Below are positions 6,801 to 9,387 of a stretch of DNA of 9,387 nucleotides, piece after piece. Source of the stretch: Gammaproteobacteria bacterium (GTDB taxonomy: Bacteria > Pseudomonadota > Gammaproteobacteria > SZUA-229); NCBI GenBank assembly GCA_029879605.1, contig JAOUQA010000056.1, positions 1-9,387 on the forward strand. The letters are read 5' to 3'. Position 1 is the stretch's first letter. Every line of letters begins with the position of its first letter. The position numbers and the translations under genes were made by a program. The notes under the pieces are model-generated. The model searched no databases, was not told the origin of the DNA, and was given only the letters and a program-made list of their open reading frames with translations.

Positions 6801-8842
6801 AAGCACTCGAACTGATTGATACTGCCATCGATAAATTTCCGCTAATTCCACGCCTCTATCTTGAAAAAGCTGAAATATATTATTATATGAACGATCTCGA
6901 AAATATGGAGAGCCTGCTCAGAAAAACCCTTGAATACTCTCCCGACTGGCACAGGGTCGTTAATCGTTTATCGGAAATTCTTGAATACCAAAATAAGATT
7001 GATGAAGCCATTACCCTGTTAAAAGAACAGATTAAAAAAACACCGCTCTCATCTTCAAGTTACGCTTACCTGGCCGACCTGTTATGGCGCAACAATGACA
7101 AGCATGAAGCTGTCACTACATTATCCAGCGCAGTCGATCTTTCACCAACCTACTACTGGGCATGGGAACGCCTTGGTGAAATGTGTAAGCAGACAGACCA
7201 GCCAGAATTTGTACTTGAGCGTATTCAACTGCAATGCCAGAAATTACCGGACAACCCTTCTCTTGCCAGTATTCATGCCAGCCTGACTGATGACATAGAG
7301 ACCACAAACAACATCTACCAGGAATTTCTTGAACGACATCCACAGGCAGTCGATTTAACCATCGACTACATTCATTTTCTTGTCCAGCAGGCAAAGTACA
7401 ACCAGGCGCTGGACTTATGCGATGCCTCACGCTGGAATAACAATATTCCAATTGCGATTCAGGCCAACCACGCCTGGACGACCTATAAGATGAATAACAT
7501 CAAACAGGCCGTCAAAGAAATGAACCAGGTTGTAGAAAATGACCAGAACTATTATGACGGCTGGCGATTCCTGGTTAACTGGTATACAGAACTTGAAGAC
7601 TCTGACAATGTTTTACGCTGTATTGAGCATTGCCAGCGACTCTATCCAAATAGCCCCAATGTTTTATGCTATGTTGCCGAAACCCTTGAAAAACATGCAC
7701 CACTCAGAACCGAGGAAATTACCCAGTTACTGAGACAGGCCTACTACCTTGACCCAACCAATAGTTATAACGGGCTGACATACATTGATAGATTGCTTGA
7801 TAATGAAGACTATAGTGAGGCCGAAAAAGTCATCACAACATTACAGCTTCATTGCGATGATATTTATTTACTTGGTCGTAGACTTTCTTTTCACTGCCGA
7901 CAGAATCACAAACAACAATCGCTGGATTGCTGGCATCAATTATTACAGGAACCTGATGCCGATGATGGCCTGATCGGCTATGCCTGGAACCAGCTCAAAT
8001 CAGCAAAACTCAGTGATGACGCCAGCTCACTGATCGCCCAGCAACGCAGTACCCATATGCAAAATCCCGATGAATTTATTTCACCCTTTGCCGGTGAATA
8101 CTGGGCATATCACCAGGTTAAAAACAAGAGCCTTACTTTCCTTGAAAAACGTCTTAAGTCCATCACTATCAAGGATGATTTTGATAACCGGGTTTACGAA
8201 GGCTACCTGAGATCACTGGTTGACCAGGGCAAAAATATACCTAAATTATTATTTAAAAATAATTATCATCAATTAAATGATGACCCTGTCAACTGGGGTC
8301 TAATCTGTTATATCAAAACAATACATGATGAATGGTCAGAAGTTATCAAATGGATGGAAAATTCTTACCAGCGCGAAGAAGCAGATCAAAGATCGCTTTA
8401 TTTTTACATGCTGGCATTACGCCAGTCAGGTGACTGGGACAAAGCTCAATCCATTACCCAGTACGCCCTGGACAAACCACGTGACAGTTATTTTGATGAG
8501 ATTATTATATGGGATACCTTTGATCGAATCCTTGCCCATCAAGAAGTTATGGATCTTGAAGAACTCAGCGACTACATTGACATGGACAACCTGACCAACA
8601 TAACCCGCTACATATTTTCCCTTAACAAGGCACTCTTAAGCCTGCAAGAAAGAGATTTCATATCAGCATATAACGATGTCAGCCCTGTTCTAAGGCAATG
8701 CCAGAAAGACTACGTACAGGTCAATAACTACAACGCGATCAATTTTGCCAGAAACCGTGCTCATCAATATCTTAAAAACACGATTAATACGACTTTTGTA
8801 CAAAGCATGATATGGAAGTGGCGCCTGTCAAATCATTTCTAA
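3848..8842 (+). CDS. Giant TPR-repeat protein with embedded C39-like cysteine peptidase domain
   Basis: A 1664-residue protein with no signal peptide or membrane segment, so probably cytoplasmic. Residues 1 to about 295 are helical TPR-type repeats. Residues about 300-430 form a papain-fold C39-like domain: VPFIRQHHMTCAPAS gives Gln310 (oxyanion) and Cys315, GSAHLQIIVGYD gives His392, and LRDPYHP gives Asp410, so the catalytic set appears intact; ICYDGTPDVDERRW lies between. Residues about 450-1640 are a long TPR solenoid, clearest at about 860-905, 965-1035 and 1065-1110 (A-Y-L-A-D-L and EKALEL-type helices with P-rich ends). Combinations of TPR and C39 are known in bacteria as uncharacterised proteins. 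C39 domains in ABC exporters cut double-glycine leaders, but no exporter or peptide precursor is nearby. Substrate and partner are unknown. It stands alone between a divergent promoter region and a terminator. Its start at ATG 3848 lacks a Shine-Dalgarno; no ATG lies further upstream before the stop at 3803. Confidence 0.9.
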   Translation: MNASDSELKTQLEKYEPLMSQGKFRDVIDELQDNFGSYTEWTQTELCLLASRCLRHLGMDRTANAIIYHAWRKQPDHPALAPTYLMVIHRRHGAVCAWHLSEHLLGLDLSDSQRANILCEQADIVATFRDFSLAEKIIQQALSLSREPWIEHNEAYLLFLQDRYDESLDLLTKLIDKQPSYRPPRQLAAHILIIQNKLTEAVDMLSGIAQSMQCVSLLKQLVYLHQDLKHYDMAEEYIARLENMYYEKNKYTTRDLNYVKSDILCSQQRYEEALPFLEEKSFFHKKLSDSIKNNTDTNERTVLDVPFIRQHHMTCAPASMSAITSFWGTEINQQDIIQAICYDGTPDVDERRWLLDQGWICIEFVLEFDTLKQLIDLQIPVLLSTVEPGSAHLQIIVGYDQKLGLYFLRDPYHPRLQEILVDETHKYYASSGPRCMLMLPADKQKLITGIQFKDKELYDEHYLVQKALDENQRDDAYNALQRMIALDKNNRLTIKSHRSLAIYDNDEPLILQLTEKLLERYPEDVNFQLSKSASLVYMRPYQQALDYLQALNNKPYANFLIKSRLAKELVKDHRQQSRTDKLLRSLIRERSTDAVTLKTYADHLWARSEYKKSYDIYRFLTCLEDKVEQYASSYFKAARYFKESEQALQFLIDRYHRYNDKSSGPVISVFRAFNSLNRTGEGIDYLEQALEKRPDDGELLLFMSRQYFYINNIERSQQLLTLASSFVHPARYAEMAAELCEFQQDKQQAITHWRKVLNYEPLSNSANNSIVRLLNEIGNADEASQFIEQRLADFPGNYHLLRLKLNWCDDTDLAGKEEVYRTIIQQHQDDNWAHKQMSRFLLNQFRHDEALEIATESTSIQNDDDEAWYELGLVYKNMGHCEQAISSFKKAISLSCDCIDAYKPLLDCANNTENKKQQLQFIYDEIIKQITFGDALLEFQSIASQWFTPDELIEFLQYAVNDRPDLWQSWVALAIENRELGHYEKALELIDTAIDKFPLIPRLYLEKAEIYYYMNDLENMESLLRKTLEYSPDWHRVVNRLSEILEYQNKIDEAITLLKEQIKKTPLSSSSYAYLADLLWRNNDKHEAVTTLSSAVDLSPTYYWAWERLGEMCKQTDQPEFVLERIQLQCQKLPDNPSLASIHASLTDDIETTNNIYQEFLERHPQAVDLTIDYIHFLVQQAKYNQALDLCDASRWNNNIPIAIQANHAWTTYKMNNIKQAVKEMNQVVENDQNYYDGWRFLVNWYTELEDSDNVLRCIEHCQRLYPNSPNVLCYVAETLEKHAPLRTEEITQLLRQAYYLDPTNSYNGLTYIDRLLDNEDYSEAEKVITTLQLHCDDIYLLGRRLSFHCRQNHKQQSLDCWHQLLQEPDADDGLIGYAWNQLKSAKLSDDASSLIAQQRSTHMQNPDEFISPFAGEYWAYHQVKNKSLTFLEKRLKSITIKDDFDNRVYEGYLRSLVDQGKNIPKLLFKNNYHQLNDDPVNWGLICYIKTIHDEWSEVIKWMENSYQREEADQRSLYFYMLALRQSGDWDKAQSITQYALDKPRDSYFDEIIIWDTFDRILAHQEVMDLEELSDYIDMDNLTNITRYIFSLNKALLSLQERDFISAYNDVSPVLRQCQKDYVQVNNYNAINFARNRAHQYLKNTINTTFVQSMIWKWRLSNHF
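4745..5140 (+). other. C39-like peptidase domain within the TPR protein
   Basis: This segment encodes roughly residues 300-430. The catalytic Cys315 codon is at 4790-4792, His392 at 5021-5023 and Asp410 at 5075-5077. The order Cys, His, Asp and the spacing (77 and 18 residues) fit the C39/papain-like fold. It interrupts the TPR array: helical repeats lie on both sides, so the peptidase is held between two solenoid arms. Confidence 0.8.
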
Positions 8843-8848
8843 TAAGCA

Positions 8849-8874
8849 AAAGGCAGCAATATTGCTGCTTTTTT
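8849..8874. terminator. Bidirectional intrinsic terminator between the TPR and DUF3570 genes
   Basis: GCAGCAAT (8853-8860) is followed by its exact complement ATTGCTGC (8861-8868), then six T residues (8869-8874). The flanking A-run and T-run extend the stem, with one G-U pair. On the minus strand the hairpin is followed by a shorter T-run (CCTTTTG). It starts 7 bases after the TPR stop and ends 21 bases before the stop of the leftward DUF3570 gene, so it can serve both converging genes. Confidence 0.88.
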
Positions 8875-8894
8875 CTTTCATTAAATATCAGTCT

Positions 8895-9387
8895 TTACCA
8901 GTAAAATGAATAACCAAACTGAATCACAAACGCATCCAGGTCAGGCACTATATCCTGGTTACCAGCATCGCCATTCAGCGTACCGATACTGCTGTTCACC
9001 TTAGTGTATGACTGAACGATAGATTCTACACGCATACTGAATTCGTGATTAATCTTAACCGGCAGGGCATATTTCAACCCAATTGTCGTTGTTGCTAATT
9101 CACCCAGTCGATAATCGGAACTGGCATACTGCAATGAAGCCAGCTGGCTATCCAGAATATTGTGGGTAAAAAACTCTGCCGCTGATTGCGTGTAATAACG
9201 AATATGTGGTTGCAGATAAGAACCGCCACTGAGTTCATAACGATAAGTTAAATCGAAGGTGTGTGAATTAATATCCCAGTCATCAGTATGATAACGGTAA
9301 GACACATTAATCACATCTTCAGTTAAATGATGCACTGTCTTCCAGTAAAAAATCTGGCGCGAGCGTGAGTCCGGTCGGTTTTCATAC
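8895..9387 (-). CDS. DUF3570 outer-membrane beta-barrel protein (3' part; 5' end beyond window)
   Basis: The C-terminal 163 residues and stop are visible; the frame stays open to the window edge, reading YENRPDSRSRQIFYWKTV before the GTG at 9333-9335 that might be mistaken for a start. The PDSR-R segment followed by SYRYHTDDWDINSHTFDLTY is typical of DUF3570 as I recall it. Alternating polar and hydrophobic residues in repeated strands (YRYELSGGSYLQPHIRYYTQ, TTIGLKYALPV) and the terminal aromatic FGYSFYW indicate an outer-membrane beta-barrel end recognised by the Bam machinery. Function is not known. In other genomes the family is often near ApbE, a thioredoxin-like gene and DUF4266; here ApbE is 7.8 kb away on the opposite strand. 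Family confidence is high, role unknown. Confidence 0.85.
   Translation of the reverse strand, partial: YENRPDSRSRQIFYWKTVHHLTEDVINVSYRYHTDDWDINSHTFDLTYRYELSGGSYLQPHIRYYTQSAAEFFTHNILDSQLASLQYASSDYRLGELATTTIGLKYALPVKINHEFSMRVESIVQSYTKVNSSIGTLNGDAGNQDIVPDLDAFVIQFGYSFYW

Noticed and set aside
7116..7451. A 111-codon leftward open frame inside the TPR gene
   Set aside because: It lies wholly within the strongly supported TPR coding frame, has no recognisable domain, and contains low-complexity Cys/Trp-rich sequence typical of an antisense shadow.
9333..9335. GTG as the start of the DUF3570 gene
   Set aside because: The frame remains open upstream to the window edge and encodes the conserved PDSR segment, so the GTG is an internal valine codon.

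Overview
The window looks like chromosomal DNA of a Gram-negative bacterium, most likely a gammaproteobacterium. This rests on an outer-membrane-type beta-barrel protein, a Sec signal peptide on a periplasmic binding protein, a two-membrane-segment sensor kinase, and the family content. The DNA is moderately AT-rich. No species can be named from the sequence alone. I see no rRNA, tRNA, CRISPR array, transposase or integrase.

Layout from left to right: (1) the last codons of a rightward gene (1-39); (2) a 182-base spacer containing a perfect 20-bp palindrome; (3) a rightward ApbE-type flavin transferase gene (222-1115); (4) a leftward two-gene unit, a PhnD-like periplasmic binding protein (2638-3462) followed after 4 bases by a hybrid-free sensor histidine kinase (1119-2633), which meets apbE tail to tail with only 3 bases between the stops; (5) a divergent intergenic region of about 385 bases with operator-like dyads; (6) one very large rightward gene (3848-8842) encoding a 1664-residue TPR solenoid with an inserted C39-like cysteine peptidase domain; (7) a bidirectional hairpin terminator; (8) the 3' part of a leftward DUF3570 beta-barrel gene that runs off the right edge.

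Functionally there appear to be three units. The binding protein and kinase read as a ligand-sensing module: the binding protein has no permease or ATPase beside it, so it probably presents a ligand to the kinase and does not feed a transporter. No response regulator is in the window. ApbE and DUF3570 belong to families that I recall as usually adjacent (with a thioredoxin-like protein and the small DUF4266 protein). Here they lie about 7.8 kb apart and point toward each other, as if the sensor pair and the TPR-peptidase gene sit between parts of a normally compact locus. The TPR-C39 protein has no signal peptide or membrane segment and is the most intriguing product: a large predicted cytoplasmic scaffold with an apparently intact Cys-His-Asp catalytic set and unknown substrate.

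Family assignments come from reading motifs by eye. No database search or structure prediction was run.
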